Shown: positions 27,570 to 37,880, counted from the stretch's first letter. The stretch: 64,000 bases of DNA from Endomychus coccineus (GCA_958510875.1 OY294067.1:234588361-234652360), one strand, 5' to 3'. Numbers and translations are program-made. Notes: generated by a model not told the origin, from the sequence alone.

Positions 27570-29600
27570 TATTTCAGGTTTACACTTCAATAATACATCA
27601 GAATTGTCTATTAAAATTGATAATAGTAACTATAGTCCAATCGATACCAAAGCTGAAAGAAAAGTAACAATTATTAAGTGCAGAAATATGACGGAAGAAA
27701 ATTCTTACCTGCTGAAGAGAGAATTAGCTTCCATTGATCGAAAAAATTTACTAGGTTCGAAAAATACCTAAAAAAAAAACTAGATTGGAAAACAAACGAA
27801 ATCTTAAAAATAAATGACAAATTAAACGCATTGCATACCATACCGTAGCACAAGTAAGAAAAGATGAAATTTCAAAACATGAATATCAATTATGTAAAAA
27901 TAAATACAAAGCAGCTATTGAAGAAACAAGAAAAGCCAAAAGTGAAACATTACTGAAAAATAGTGACAACAAACAGAAAGGAAAATTATCAATCAAGAAA
28001 GAAAAACTAAAAATCAAGAAATAGATTCCAAATTGACTGCGATAGAAATGAATAACCTTTTCGGCATAATAGGTGAAAAGACAACTGAGAAAATATGTAA
28101 TACAAATTCAACTTCTAAAACATGTTTACAGAAACTACACTTAGATACTTCACACTCCTGTTTCTTATTTGATACTACTATTGCAGGAATAGAACAAGTT
28201 ATAAGCAAAATAAAAAAAATCAAAGGACATTATAACATTTCTACTGAGTTAATAGAACTGTCGGCAGAAGAAATCTCGAAACCACTCTCATCATCTTGAA
28301 TAAAAGCTGTAAGGAAGGTCATTTTTCTCAAGAACTAAAATCGACAAAAGTTGTTCCAATATACAAGAAGAAAGGAGACAAGAATGAAAGTGAAAACTGT
28401 AGGTCCATTTCAATCTTACCTGCTTTTTCCAAAGTTTTCGAAACAGTTATCAAAAACAGAATGGTACAATTCTTAGAAAAATATAGGCTTCTAAGTAACA
28501 CACAACCTTGGTATATAATAGGACAAACAGGAGCACAACAACAGCTCTACTGACTATGACTTAACATATAACTAATGCTCTAGATTTAATGGATATGGTT
28601 AACTTTGATTTGAGTAAAGCATTAGATTCAATAGCCCATAATATATTATTGGAAAAACTGAACTTCTATGGAATCAGGGGAATAGTATATAATTTATTCA
28701 AATCCTACTTGGAAAATAGGACAGAACAAGTCTGTTGGAATGAAGAATTATCTAATGAGGTGAGCGTTTGGTATGGAGTACCACAAGGTTCTGTATTGCG
28801 TCCAACACTATTTAGTAACACACAACCTTGGTATATAATAGGACAAACAGGAGCACAACAACAGCTCTACTGACTATGACTAAACATATAACTAATACTC
28901 TAGATAACCAAGATTTGATGGATAAGGTTAACTTTGATTTGAGTAAAGCATTAGATTCAATAGCCCATAAGATATTATTGGAAAAACTGAACTTCTATGG
29001 AATCAGGGGAATAGTATTTAATTTATTCAAATCCTACTTGGAAAATAGGACACAACAAGTCTGTTGGAATGAAGAATTATCTAATGAGGTGAGAGTTTGG
29101 TATGGAGTACCACAAGGTTCTGTATTACGTCCAACACTATTTAGTAACACACAACCTTGGTATATAATAGGACAAACAGGAGCACAACAACAGCTCTACT
29201 GACTATGACTAACCATATAACTAATATCCTAGATAACCAAGATTTGATGGATATGGTTAACTTTGATTTGAGTAAAGCATTAGATTCAATAGCCCATAAT
29301 ATATTATTGGAAAAACTGAACTTCTATGGAATCAGGGGAATAGTATTTAATTTATTCAAATCCTACTTGGAAAATAGGACACAACAAGTCTGTTGGAATG
29401 GAGAATTATCTAATGAGGTGAGAGTTTAGTATGGAGTACCACAAGGTTTAGTATTACGTCCAACACTATTTGTTTATACTTAAATGACCTAAATATCAGA
29501 AACAGTGTGTTAACATGTCAACACTGCGACGAAATATCTGCTTTAGCCACTGGAAAGAGTTGAGAAGAAGTGAAAACCAAAATAAATAATCCATGAATCC
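27570..29600 (+). pseudogene. Non-LTR (Jockey-type) reverse transcriptase, rearranged
   Basis: Translated pieces match the linker and reverse-transcriptase domain of Jockey-superfamily elements. The first (28033-28299) includes the pre-RT region with IKKIKGHYNIST. Then, in another frame (28296-28510), come KSTKVVPIYKKKGDKNE and SISILPAFSKVFETVI, RT motifs 1-2. The palm motif A FDLSKALDSIAHNILLEKL and motif B GVPQGSVLRPTLF follow, but that segment is repeated three times. After the third copy the frame continues as YLNDLN and, near 29560, ATGKS.EEVKTKIN, where the YADD region is destroyed. Several frameshifts and stops mean no functional product. Upstream endonuclease and downstream 3' end are not seen. 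Confidence 0.82.
28491..29470 (+). repeat. Tandem triplication of RT palm segment (~320-329 bp)
   Basis: The phrase AGTAACACACAACCTTGG begins at 28494, 28814 and 29143. Each unit runs from RT motif 2a through motif B (VPQGSVLRPTLF) and then jumps back to motif 2a. The first unit is 9 bp shorter (it lacks GATAACCAA); the others are nearly identical to each other. In each unit the switch of frame after ACACAACCTTGG leaves LLSNTQPW in one frame and RTNRSTTTALL in another. The third unit has a stop in motif B (GTTTAG). Confidence 0.93.
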
Positions 29601-30104
29601 TTACAGAAGGTCGAGTATCTATAATTTCTTAATATATTATAGGGATCTAGGTCGCTAGGAGAAAACGAAGTTTGCAGAAGTGAGAGCTTGAAAGCTTTGC
29701 GCAAGCAGAGTCATATTAAGAAAACTACCTATGCACCGTTGTTGTTATCAATATTGTAGAATATTTGCTGCGACTTTTGAGTTTACAATTTTTCTCTACG
29801 GTTTATAGTTATCGAACTATACAGAGCGGTGAAAGTGGGTTATTTTTTTGGAACATTAATAAATTGAGCAAAATTCGAAAACAGTCAAAAGAATTCGTAA
29901 TTTTTTCAATTAAACTCTGTTTCTGCAAAGGTGGTCTTCTACTGGTGGCCTTGGTTCCTGAAACATATTCGAAAATTATAGGTTCTTGATCTTTCGCATC
30001 TGTTTGGTACATATTGACTCTACTACTTACTACTAGATTTATTCATTTTCAATATAAAAATACTTAAGAAATTTTTCTCAGATTCTGTAACTGCGTCTTA
30101 ACAT
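29601..30104. other. Unassigned sequence between retroelement pieces
   Basis: Open frames on both strands (29765-29989 plus, 29809-30012 minus) overlap each other and match no family I know. The stretch separates the broken reverse transcriptase from a second fragment of the same element. Confidence 0.45.
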
Positions 30105-30240
30105 AAACATGCATATCAATTATGTAAAAATAAATACAAAGAAGCTATTGAAGAAACAAGAAAAGCCAAAAGTGAGACACTACTAGTGACAACAAACAGA
30201 AAGCCTTATGGAAAATTATCAATCATGAAAGAAAAACATA
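30105..30240 (+). repeat. Second fragment of the 27.6-kb retroelement
   Basis: It repeats the sequence at about 27876-28010 (ATCAATTATGTAAAAATAAA, AGAAACAAGAAAAGCCAAAA, GACAACAAACAGAAAG) with few differences and small indels. This places a second partial copy of the pre-RT region right beside the mariner insertion that begins at 30253. Confidence 0.85.
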
Positions 30241-30252
30241 TGTGGGCATATA

Positions 30253-31564
30253 CAAGGTGGCGCAAAATCAAGTACCCTATGGAATGTTGTCATTAGTTCG
30301 TTTGTATTTGACATCTGTTCGAGTTTTTCTGTCAGTTGTAAAGTAGATACTTGGGAAATTATTATGAATCGATATACGCCTCAAGAACGTGCTGAAATCG
30401 TAAAATTTTTTTATCAAAATAATTCGTCGGTTATCCTAGCTCAACGAGAATACCGTAGAAAATATGGAAGACGCGGTGTTCCAACTGCGAAGACATTTCG
30501 GCGATTAGCGACAAATTTTCAACAATCTGGGTCTACATCTGGTAGACCTCATATTGGCAGACCTCGTTCAGCTCGTTCAAGGGAGAATATAGACCGGGTG
30601 CGTAGAGATGTGATGGAAAGGCCTTACACATCAACAAGAAAACGATCTTCGCAAGTAAACATTACCCGACGTTCATTGCAACGAATTTTAGTGAAAGATT
30701 TGCATTTGTTCCCCTACAAAATACAGGTAACCCATAAAATTATGCCTTTAGACTTTGAAAAACGACTTCAATATTGTAATGCTATAGTAAACCTTGAAAA
30801 CGAAATTGGGGATTTTTGGAACAAAATCATAATGAGTGACGAAGCTCATTTTTGTTTAAATGGAGCTGTGAATAAGCAGAATCATCGCTTCTGGGGTAGT
30901 GAGAATCCACAAATTATTCACCAGCAACCGTTACATGAGCCAAAAGTGACCGTATGGTGTGGCGTTATTGGCAGAAAAATTTTGGGGCCATATTTTTTTG
31001 AGGACGATCGCGGAAGAACCACTACAATAAATGGAGATCGCTACAGAAGCATGCTGTTGAATTTTTTAATTCCGGAAATGGAAGAACTTAATCAGGAAGA
31101 GATTTGGTATCAACAAGATGGTGCGACAGCACACACGGCCCGTGAGACAATAGCCATTTTGAACAGAATTTTTCCTGGACGCCTTATCTCGAAAAACGGC
31201 GATATTGCATATCCGCCAAGGTCCCCAGATTTAACTGTTCCAGACTTTTGGTTATGGGGTTATCTCAAAGATAGGGTATTTGTAAATAATCCTCAAACAC
31301 TAGAGGCATTAAAAGACAACATCCGGGAAGAAATTGACAGAATACCACCTGAAATGTTGGAGAAAGTTATGAAAAATGCTTTAAAAAGAGCTCATTATTG
31401 CATTAATGCTGAGAGTGGCCATTTGGTCGATATTATTTTTAGTGTGTAACAAAACAAATTTTTAAAGTTTAAATAAACGTTTTTCATGTATAATATGACT
31501 GTTTTTTAATTAATCTTGCTTTTATATAAAAAAGAAATAGCGTACTTGATTTTGCGCCACCTTG
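30253..31564 (+). mobile_element. Complete DD41D (rosa-type) mariner element
   Basis: The 1312-bp element starts CAAGGTGGCGCAAAATCAAG and ends with its reverse complement; the termini are a perfect 23-bp inverted repeat (30253-30275 with 31542-31564) and pair further after one mismatch. A TA dinucleotide flanks each side (30251-30252, 31565-31566), the hallmark of Tc1/mariner insertion. Inside lies one uninterrupted transposase gene, with AATAAA 20 bp after the stop. Perfect ends, intact gene and clean target duplication suggest a recent, possibly still active copy. Confidence 0.95.
30364..31449 (+). CDS. Mariner-type transposase, DD41D, intact
   Basis: This 361-residue protein has the length and order of a Tc1/mariner transposase. 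An N-terminal helix-turn-helix region (about 1-110) carries a GRPR motif (65-68) between its two halves and is followed by a DDE/D catalytic domain. Catalytic aspartates are visible as SDEAH (D159), YQQDGATAH (D252) and SPDLTVPDFWLWG (D294). Exactly 41 residues separate the last two, the DD41D spacing of the rosa lineage. It should bind the element's 23-bp inverted ends and cut and paste it at TA sites in the nucleus. The start ATG at 30364 is preceded by an in-element leader of 111 bp. No frameshift or stop is present, unlike every other transposase in the window. Confidence 0.95.
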   Translation: MNRYTPQERAEIVKFFYQNNSSVILAQREYRRKYGRRGVPTAKTFRRLATNFQQSGSTSGRPHIGRPRSARSRENIDRVRRDVMERPYTSTRKRSSQVNITRRSLQRILVKDLHLFPYKIQVTHKIMPLDFEKRLQYCNAIVNLENEIGDFWNKIIMSDEAHFCLNGAVNKQNHRFWGSENPQIIHQQPLHEPKVTVWCGVIGRKILGPYFFEDDRGRTTTINGDRYRSMLLNFLIPEMEELNQEEIWYQQDGATAHTARETIAILNRIFPGRLISKNGDIAYPPRSPDLTVPDFWLWGYLKDRVFVNNPQTLEALKDNIREEIDRIPPEMLEKVMKNALKRAHYCINAESGHLVDIIFSV

Positions 31565-31599
31565 TAGAATAATAACTAGCTAGTACCTCGACAAATATT

Positions 31600-31769
31600 A
31601 CATTAATAACAATATATTTGTAAATGGAGACAAATTCTACAAACATTTGAAGAGCATAACTCAAGTCACAAAAAGGATATGCGGTCAGTAGTTTATCGCG
31701 GTTTCTACCTGCTAGGTCACTGCAGAACTTCCAAGCAGTTTTGGATGTGTAACCTCCCATATTTAACAT
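31600..31769 (-). pseudogene. Possible non-LTR pre-RT fragment
   Basis: The reverse-strand frame contains YTSKTAWKFCSDLAGRNRDK, which loosely resembles the conserved SSRKAWRLLxxLxGR block found just before the reverse-transcriptase domain in Jockey-like elements. The match is short and the frame runs on into the mariner terminal repeat, so the boundaries are arbitrary. Confidence 0.28.
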
Positions 31770-32747
31770 CGGATAAGAACCTACAGTAAGATACTGTGAG
31801 TGAGTTATACAATTATTCTCCTTTCGCTTTATGCAACCAAATTCACATATTAGATTCGATATAATATTGTGGTAATTCTATTTTCGATGGTTGAAGTTAT
31901 ATATAGGAGTTTATTATAATTCAGATGATCCGCCAAAGTGAATGTTGCAAATGTGAAGTAGTTGAACAGCCGGAAGGCTACAAGCCTAATCCGTTTGACT
32001 TCGAACGAGCTGAAAAGGGAAGTTTGCAATTTTGTATTTCTTTGGGTTGTCATTATTTCATTGTTTTGGACGGATGGCGGTCCTGTAGTCGAGTTAGCCG
32101 GAGGCATCGCATTGTTAAAACGGCTTTTGTCATAGACTGCGTTTCTGATGACTCCATTATTTTATATTTATACTAATTGGGAGCTGTGACTTATCGTTCT
32201 GGCGTAAACACGGATTTATTATTTTATTAAATATTATATCTGCACAGTTTATTAAAAATATGGAATGTACATTACATTTAGAATTTTGTTATATCACATA
32301 AATACAATATCTACTGAATACATGAAACAAGAAATTTGTATATATGGATATTATGTATGCATCAATCTGTCACGATTGAAAGATAAGTGCGCTGCTCCCC
32401 CACACCCCCCTTCTAGTTTCTAGTCTGGTGAAGTACCTACTTTATCTTACTAATAAACGTATAAATAATCTTTCAGATACAAGTTTTTATTATTTTTATT
32501 TATTATAAAAAAAAGAAAATGTATTATTGCATTATCATAGGAATTGGCAAATAACTGCATTTTGACAAATTTGAAGTCAATGAGATATGTCGAAACTGAT
32601 TAGTACATTTCTTTATTACTCACTATGTAACTAATACCTGTAGTGCTCAAAAACTTCGTAAACAAAAAAAAATTTGTTCCGATTAAGAAAATTCCATATC
32701 CATATGCGGATGAACTATTTTTTTTGCATCTAAATCTCATATTTCAT
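31770..32747. other. Unassigned spacer
   Basis: Overlapping frames at 31925-32176 (plus) and 31850-32107 (minus) cover a patch of higher GC. The plus frame has paired cysteines (CCKC) near its start but nothing I recognise. The rest is AT-rich with a C-run near 32398. Confidence 0.45.
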
Positions 32748-33051
32748 TTCGATTATCATAATTTCTCAAGGATAATAATTGACAATCTTATTGAATAGTA
32801 AAATATGAATTAAATTAAAATTATCACTTAATGACAATAAATTGGTAATTGTTTCACCTGTCACCACAGTGGTATATTCCTAATGAGTTATTAACTGATA
32901 TTAACTCATTGTGAGGTGGACCATTTCTACGGAAATAATTCTACAAATAAGAAACAACCACCCTTGTCCATTAAAAATACTGTTAAGGCACTGAGGATCT
33001 TTCAGCTACCAAGTAGCCATCATCAGAGTAAACCAGATTAGAAAACAAAAT
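32748..33051. repeat. Dispersed ~300-bp repeat, copy 2
   Basis: Colinear with 24281-24579, from TTCGATTATC to GAAAACAAAAT. It shares TTGACAATCTTATT, CACCTGTCACCACAG and CTAATGAGTTATTAACTGAT. The flanks differ from those of copy 1 on both sides, so these are the element's limits. No coding sequence adjoins it. Confidence 0.85.
32990..33029 (-). ncRNA. Hammerhead-like motif in dispersed repeat copy 2
   Basis: On the reverse strand: ACT (stem I), CTGATGA (33020-33026), GCTAC/GTAGC stem closed by TTG (stem II), GAAA, then AG-ATC-CT as a possible two-pair stem III, C as the cleavage residue, and AGT pairing with ACT. All core bases are present, but stem I is only three pairs, so folding and activity are uncertain. 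The other copy at 24518 has lost the GAAA. Confidence 0.45.
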
Positions 33052-33913
33052 GTGCCTGTTTAAATACTATTTATAATTAATAGGAAATATAAATAAGTTT
33101 TTCCCTCAGCTGGAGATGATTCTGAATCCATTAAATAGCTTACTTGCTTAATGCTTATATATACATTTCCATTCCTTCTCAATTACCTAGAGATTTGTCA
33201 TTACTGTGTTTCAAGAGTGATAGATAAACTTTTAGGTTTTTTTAGATTTTTTTTAGTAATGGTGTGACCTTTATTTAAAATACGTTTGGTTAACGCTGAA
33301 GAAATGGCTTTCAAATATTAATATCCCCGATACAAACTGCACAGAATACGAGATCCTCACATCTTTATGTATGGATCGAAATTATTAACTAATCTTTTGA
33401 TAAATATAATAGTATGTATTTATCAAAGTAATTTTATTCTGATTTGCTGAGAATTTATTTGATCGAATTGTAATTTATATATGATGAATGAATAATGCTG
33501 CACAAGGAATAATAATTATTACGTATTTATCTGAAGTTATTTGTTAGTGATTGTTCTCCACTTCGGTCTGACCGTTTGATAAATTAGAGATCACATTGTG
33601 TATTAAAAGGCGGCGGCGCTCTCCAGCCAGTCAAGGAAACCGACAATGCGATTAGTACATCTCTTACATTCAACTGTGCGTTCTACTCTGTGCCATTTCT
33701 GAATACCATAACAAATTAAATCATACGATCATTTGCACGAAGACAGTAACATCTTCCTGCGGATAAATACATTTATGAAATATAGATATAAATTTTAGGC
33801 ACCTGTTTATGAGGCGCCGTTTTTATCACAATTATTATTTATTCATATTTTAAACATTCTACATGGATTGGAAAATATAAAGGTATAGAAGTTGTGAGAT
33901 TAATATACTTGCG
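33052..33913. other. Unassigned AT-rich spacer
   Basis: Nothing supportable. A short GC-rich patch (GGCGGCGGCGCTCTCC) lies near 33610; no open frame of note overlaps it. Confidence 0.5.
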
Positions 33914-35395
33914 CGAAATTGTGGCAAATTAGGCAAGAAACCTTGAACTTGTTTATACTTACCCAGAACATTTCTCAGTCAGTTCCATTGAAATATGTAG
34001 AAACCGGGATGCTGTCATTGAATGAGTACTGTCATAGTAATTGTCAACATTACTAATACTCCACCTACGTTTCTCAATTCAAAACGGTTGAACTTTATAG
34101 TCCAGGCAACGAACCAGAAAATGAAAAAAATATATATAGTAATCTAGAATTTCAAATTTTTTTTTTCATTTTGTTCCTAATACCCCATAGATCATTCATG
34201 ACTATCAAGACCGTGGGGGTCGACCTTTCTACCCCCTTAGAACGGGGTTTCAACCCCTCAGAGGAGCATTATTATAAAAACAGTCCAAAATTAATGAATA
34301 AAGAGCCGAAAATGACACCTAGTATGTTTTCTTTGTCGCTGATCACGATTCCGCAATTAGTTTTCTCGGAAAACTCCCTACAGATGGGAAATTTGGAAAA
34401 TTCATATATAATATATAATTTATAATTTTGTTGCAAAAATGACTCCTAGTAGGTTTTTTGGGTCGCTGATCACGATTCCGCTGTTAATTTTCCCAAAAAA
34501 CTCTATCCAGATGGAAAATTCGGGAAATTGGAGATTTTCCTGAGACGGTTGTGAATAATAAAGTATAATTTTGTTGCAAAAATGACGCATAGTAGGTTTG
34601 TTGGGACGCTGATCACGATTTCGCTGGACATGACTGGAGGTCATGACTAGAGGTCATTTTTGCATCAAAATTATACTTTATTATTCATAAACGCCTCAGG
34701 AAAATCTCAAATTTCCCGAATTTCACATCTGGAGAGACTTTTTTGGCAAAAATTACAGCGGAATCGTGATCAGCGACCCAAAAAACTTACTAGAGGTAAT
34801 TTTTGCAACAAAATTATACTTTATCATTCACAAACGTCTCAGGAAAATCTCAAATTTCCCGAATTTTCCATCTGGAGAGACTTTTTTGGGAGAAATTACA
34901 GCGGAATCGTGATCAGCGACCCAAAAAATCTACTAGAGGTCATTTTTGCAACAAAATTATGAGTTATATATTATATATAAATTTTCCAAATTTCCCATCT
35001 GGAGGCAGTTTTCCGAGAAAACTAACTGCGGAATCGTGATCAGCGACCCAAAAAACATACTAGGGGTCATTTTCGGCTCTTAATTCATTAATTTTGGACT
35101 GTTTTTATAAGAAACCTCGTTTTGAGGGGGCAGGAATGTCGACCCCCGCGGTCTTGATAGTCATGAATGATCTATGGGGTATTAGGAACAAAATGCAAAA
35201 AAAAAATTGAAATTCTAGCTTACTATATTTTTTTTTTATTATGGTCTTTTTCCGGGCTTATTGCCTGGACTATTAGATGAATGTGCAGAAAAGTTGATCT
35301 ATAGCGGAACATCGGATCGCATTGTTTTCATCAATGATCTATACTATCCTTTCAGAAATTCATATTTACAAAAATAAAATAAAAAGACTCTGACG
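33914..35395 (+). repeat. Segmental duplicate, copy 1 (split by foldback element)
   Basis: The two outer parts, 33914-34097 and 35276-35395, read together as one sequence that recurs at 35573-35870. Shared phrases include GAAATTGTGGC.AATTAGGC, TTTCTCAGTCAGTTC.ATTGA, AATGAGTACTGTCA and, after the insertion, GATGAATGTGCA, GTTGATCTATAG.GGAACATCG and ACTATCCTTTCAGAAATT. The foldback element at 34098-35272 splits this copy. Confidence 0.88.
34098..35272. mobile_element. Foldback DNA element with TTA target duplication
   Basis: The 1175-bp element begins TAGTCCAGGCAA and ends TTGCCTGGACTA, flanked on both sides by TTA (34095-34097, 35273-35275). The duplicated copy at 35754-35756 has a single TTA and no insertion, so termini and target duplication are directly demonstrated. 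The two arms of about 500 bp pair almost throughout; each includes GATCATTCATGACTATCAAG near its end. The arms contain ~125-145-bp subrepeats built around CGCTGATCACGATTCCGC and CAGATGG.AAATT, about 2.5 in the left arm and 3.5 in the right. Open frames inside are by-products of the subrepeats. It encodes no transposase, so it must be moved in trans. A 3-bp TTA duplication fits PIF/Harbinger, but the TAGTCC end does not settle the family. Confidence 0.92.
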
Positions 35396-35396
35396 G

Positions 35397-35470
35397 GACC
35401 GAAGTGGTGTAATTGGTAAACACGCTGGACTAGATATCCAGGAATGTGACTACGAATTCCGCCTATGGTC
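35397..35470 (+). pseudogene. tRNA-like relic (possible SINE head)
   Basis: GACC (35397) can pair with GGTC (35467-35470) as an acceptor remnant. GTGGTGTAATTGGTAAACACG resembles the D-arm and Pol III A box. CTGGA-CTAGATA-TCCAG forms a perfect five-pair anticodon-like stem with a seven-base loop. GACTACGAATTCC stands where a B box (GGTTCGANTCC) should be but is degenerate, and the T stem pairs poorly. It is therefore a decayed tRNA or the head of a tRNA-derived SINE. It lies immediately after the segmental duplicate; the other duplicate has only GACGGGACGAAAG there. Confidence 0.38.
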
Positions 35471-35572
35471 TAATGTTTTAAGTTTATTCACCTTTATAAT
35501 ACTATGTTAAATGATCTAAGTTATCTTCATAATTCAGAAAATTTAATTCTATATCTCTTAATGTACTCATAG

Positions 35573-35870
35573 GAAATTGTGGCTAATTAGGCAAAGAAAC
35601 CTTAAACTTGTTTATACTTACACTGAACACTTCTCAGTCAGTTCTATTGAAATATATAAAAACGGAATGCTGTCACTGAATGAGTACTGTCAGACTAATT
35701 GACAACCATAGCAATACTCTAACCTACACTCCTCAATTCAAAACGATTGAACCTTAGATGAATGTGCATGAATAGTTGATCTATAGTGGAACATCGAATC
35801 GCATCGTGTTCTTCAATGATTTACTATCCTTTCAGAAATTTATATTTACAAAAATATAAGACGGGACGAA
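35573..35870 (+). repeat. Segmental duplicate, copy 2 (empty site)
   Basis: Colinear with 33914-34097 plus 35276-35395 at about 85% identity by eye. At 35750-35760 it reads GAACCTTAGATG, the uninterrupted version of the site where copy 1 carries the foldback element. It ends near GACGGGAC like copy 1. Confidence 0.9.
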
Positions 35871-36794
35871 AGTCCGCAGGAACACAAAATATATCGCAAT
35901 TGATTTAGAATACATGGGAAAACGTCGAATAATGCTCTTTTTTGATTGAAAGCTTATTCGAATTAACCACATGTAATTTACTACTTTAGATTATACTTAC
36001 TTATAAATCATTATACTTTGCTGTGAGGTGAACTGTCACAATTATTGACACAACCACTTTTATGATATATAGTAATTAATTGAAACAAACTATGTGAAGT
36101 GGAGTGAAGAATTGTTATACCTATTGTCATTAACATGAGAAATCAAAAGCTTGAAATTATCATTCTCATCACGGATTTGGATTTGGTCATCACTCTTAAT
36201 GATTGACAAGTAGGATTTTTGGAATATAATATATTCTTTCAAATTTAAATCAATCGGCGTTCTTGAATAATGTCGAATTAACTAATCAACAACCAATACA
36301 CTCAGTCATGAGCGCTATATTTGATTCTATATGGAGAAATTAATGGAACTAAAAATATGAATCTTCTCTACAATTATATATCAGCACGTCCATTAGATGT
36401 GATAAATTATGTTGTTTTTATCAATGGGAATCGAAAGGCGGTACGTTATTATTAACAGAAAGTAAACATGATTAAGTGATAGCGATTCCAACTCCTAACT
36501 AAATAGAATGCAAATTAATCAAATAACTATTCATTTCCGAGATGTAATCTATACATACACATATAAATGAGTTTGTACCTTTACTTCGTCTAATGGGAAT
36601 GTAATGAATGGAGGCAAAATCCCTGGCTATAATTAGTAATCCACCATAATTAATAAAATAAATCATCAGTAAATATTTTCAGAACCCATTCCATTAAAAC
36701 TAATAAATTTAAAAATAAGAAATCCTGTTAGATTAAAATAAGTAGGAAGGTAAGTATTCAGCTCCACCTCATATTTTTGTGTCACAATTTGTTC
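35871..36794. other. Unassigned AT-rich spacer
   Basis: No frames, repeats or RNA genes are supported in this stretch. Confidence 0.5.
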
Positions 36795-37175
36795 TTCATC
36801 GATATAATAATTTTCCACATAACTTTGGGAGAGATTTGAACCTACGAATTAATTCTGGATTCAAGTTAGAAGCTAAGAAATTATGTTACATTCAAATAGG
36901 TGGGACGGTAGTTGTTCGGGTCCACATCAATGTATTAGTAATGGATTAGTTCCGTTGGTTGATATAATAATAATTTGTAACATAGCTTATATCTAGCACA
37001 TATACTCATACTCCACCTTGAAAGAAGCTAGCTAGCTATAACAATTCCATTGTTATTCGCTAAAAAGACATAATGGTAGATTCAAATAAGTAGTAGTCGG
37101 TGGTTGTTCGAGTCCTCATCATAGTATTTTGGTCATGAAGTTTTTTTCTTCAGTTGATAAGAATGAGGTTTATCT
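36795..37175 (+). repeat. Diverged tandem duplication with B-box-like phrases
   Basis: Two units of about 180 bp start near 36797 and 36958 with GATATAATAAT and each end with ATTCAAATA..., then GGTTGTTCGAGTCC or AGTTGTTCGGGTCC, then CAGTTGATA or GTTGGTTGATA. The GTTCGAGTCC phrase matches a Pol III B box, hinting at a tRNA-derived SINE dimer. No convincing A box or cloverleaf is visible. Confidence 0.42.
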
Positions 37176-37214
37176 AACCTCATTTACTGATATACTAATT
37201 TTTTGCATACGACA

Positions 37215-37880
37215 AAGTGGAAACAACTAATACACTGGATGCATCGGAATCAAAGATTGGCACTGGCATCAGAATCTGGGGCTCCCAGGATAAGATGAGA
37301 TATGTCAAAACTTTGGGCCCCAACTAACTGTAAACTGCTGCCAATTTATGTTAAAGATAGCATACAACAATGAGCAAATCTCCACCATGACGGATAATCA
37401 AGCAGTCAGCATCTTATTATGTGATCACCTCTAAGACTATCTTAGAGAGTCGACATAAACAGTACGTCCTACCCACCAACACATGGGTACATCTGGTGTG
37501 GGTGTCAGGCCAAGATTGCATGAAAGGAAACGAAATAGCATACCTGCTGTCAAGACAAGGGAGCCAACCAACATGTTTTGAATCAGAACCTACGGGAAGC
37601 ATTACCTATAGCATTGTACAGAAACAATTCGAACAAGGAAATACTGGGTAGAAACCAAAGGTTTTAGGCAATCCAAAGTATTCATGGGGGGACCATGGAA
37701 ACGATAGACTCGTTGATTATTGGAGCTAACAAGAAACCAATTCCGGTGAAGGAACATCTACTGAGAATAGGTGTAGAACAGGATTTCCTGTGCATTTTCC
37801 TGGCTCCAATGGCAAAATTTTCGCGATGGTTATGTATGTCCAGAAATGTCTGTTGCTGCGGAGCAGGGTAGCTTCAAAGT
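37215..37880 (+). pseudogene. Non-LTR retrotransposon RNase H and C-terminus, broken
   Basis: Pieces in several frames follow the C-terminal part of Jockey/R1-group polyproteins. They are GTGIRIWGSQDK (RNase H first strand), MTDNQAV (RNase H aspartate region, read across a frameshift), TSKTILE.RHKQ, VHLVWVSGQDCMKGNE.AYLLSRQGS (the HxGxxGNExAD block, with histidine replaced by Q), ITYSIVQKQFEQ, then GGPW and finally EHLLRIGVEQDFLC, the region before a zinc knuckle. Stops and frameshifts break it. No reverse-transcriptase domain lies upstream, so this is a 5'-truncated relic. Confidence 0.72.

Noticed and set aside
28014..28223. Reverse-strand frame of 69 codons
   Set aside because: Antisense shadow of the non-LTR pre-RT frame at 28033-28299.
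30253..31564. Domesticated SETMAR-like gene
   Set aside because: Perfect terminal inverted repeats and TA duplication show an ordinary mobile element, and no SET domain precedes the transposase.
34171..35039. Open frames of 74-100 codons (34171-34425, 34420-34644, 34660-34962, 34803-35039)
   Set aside because: They lie in the arms of the foldback element and repeat each other because of the subrepeats; no known domain.
36820..36900. Reverse-strand tRNA (GGTTCAAATC B-box-like phrase)
   Set aside because: A B-box-like phrase exists, but I could not find an A box or acceptor and anticodon stems at the right distances.
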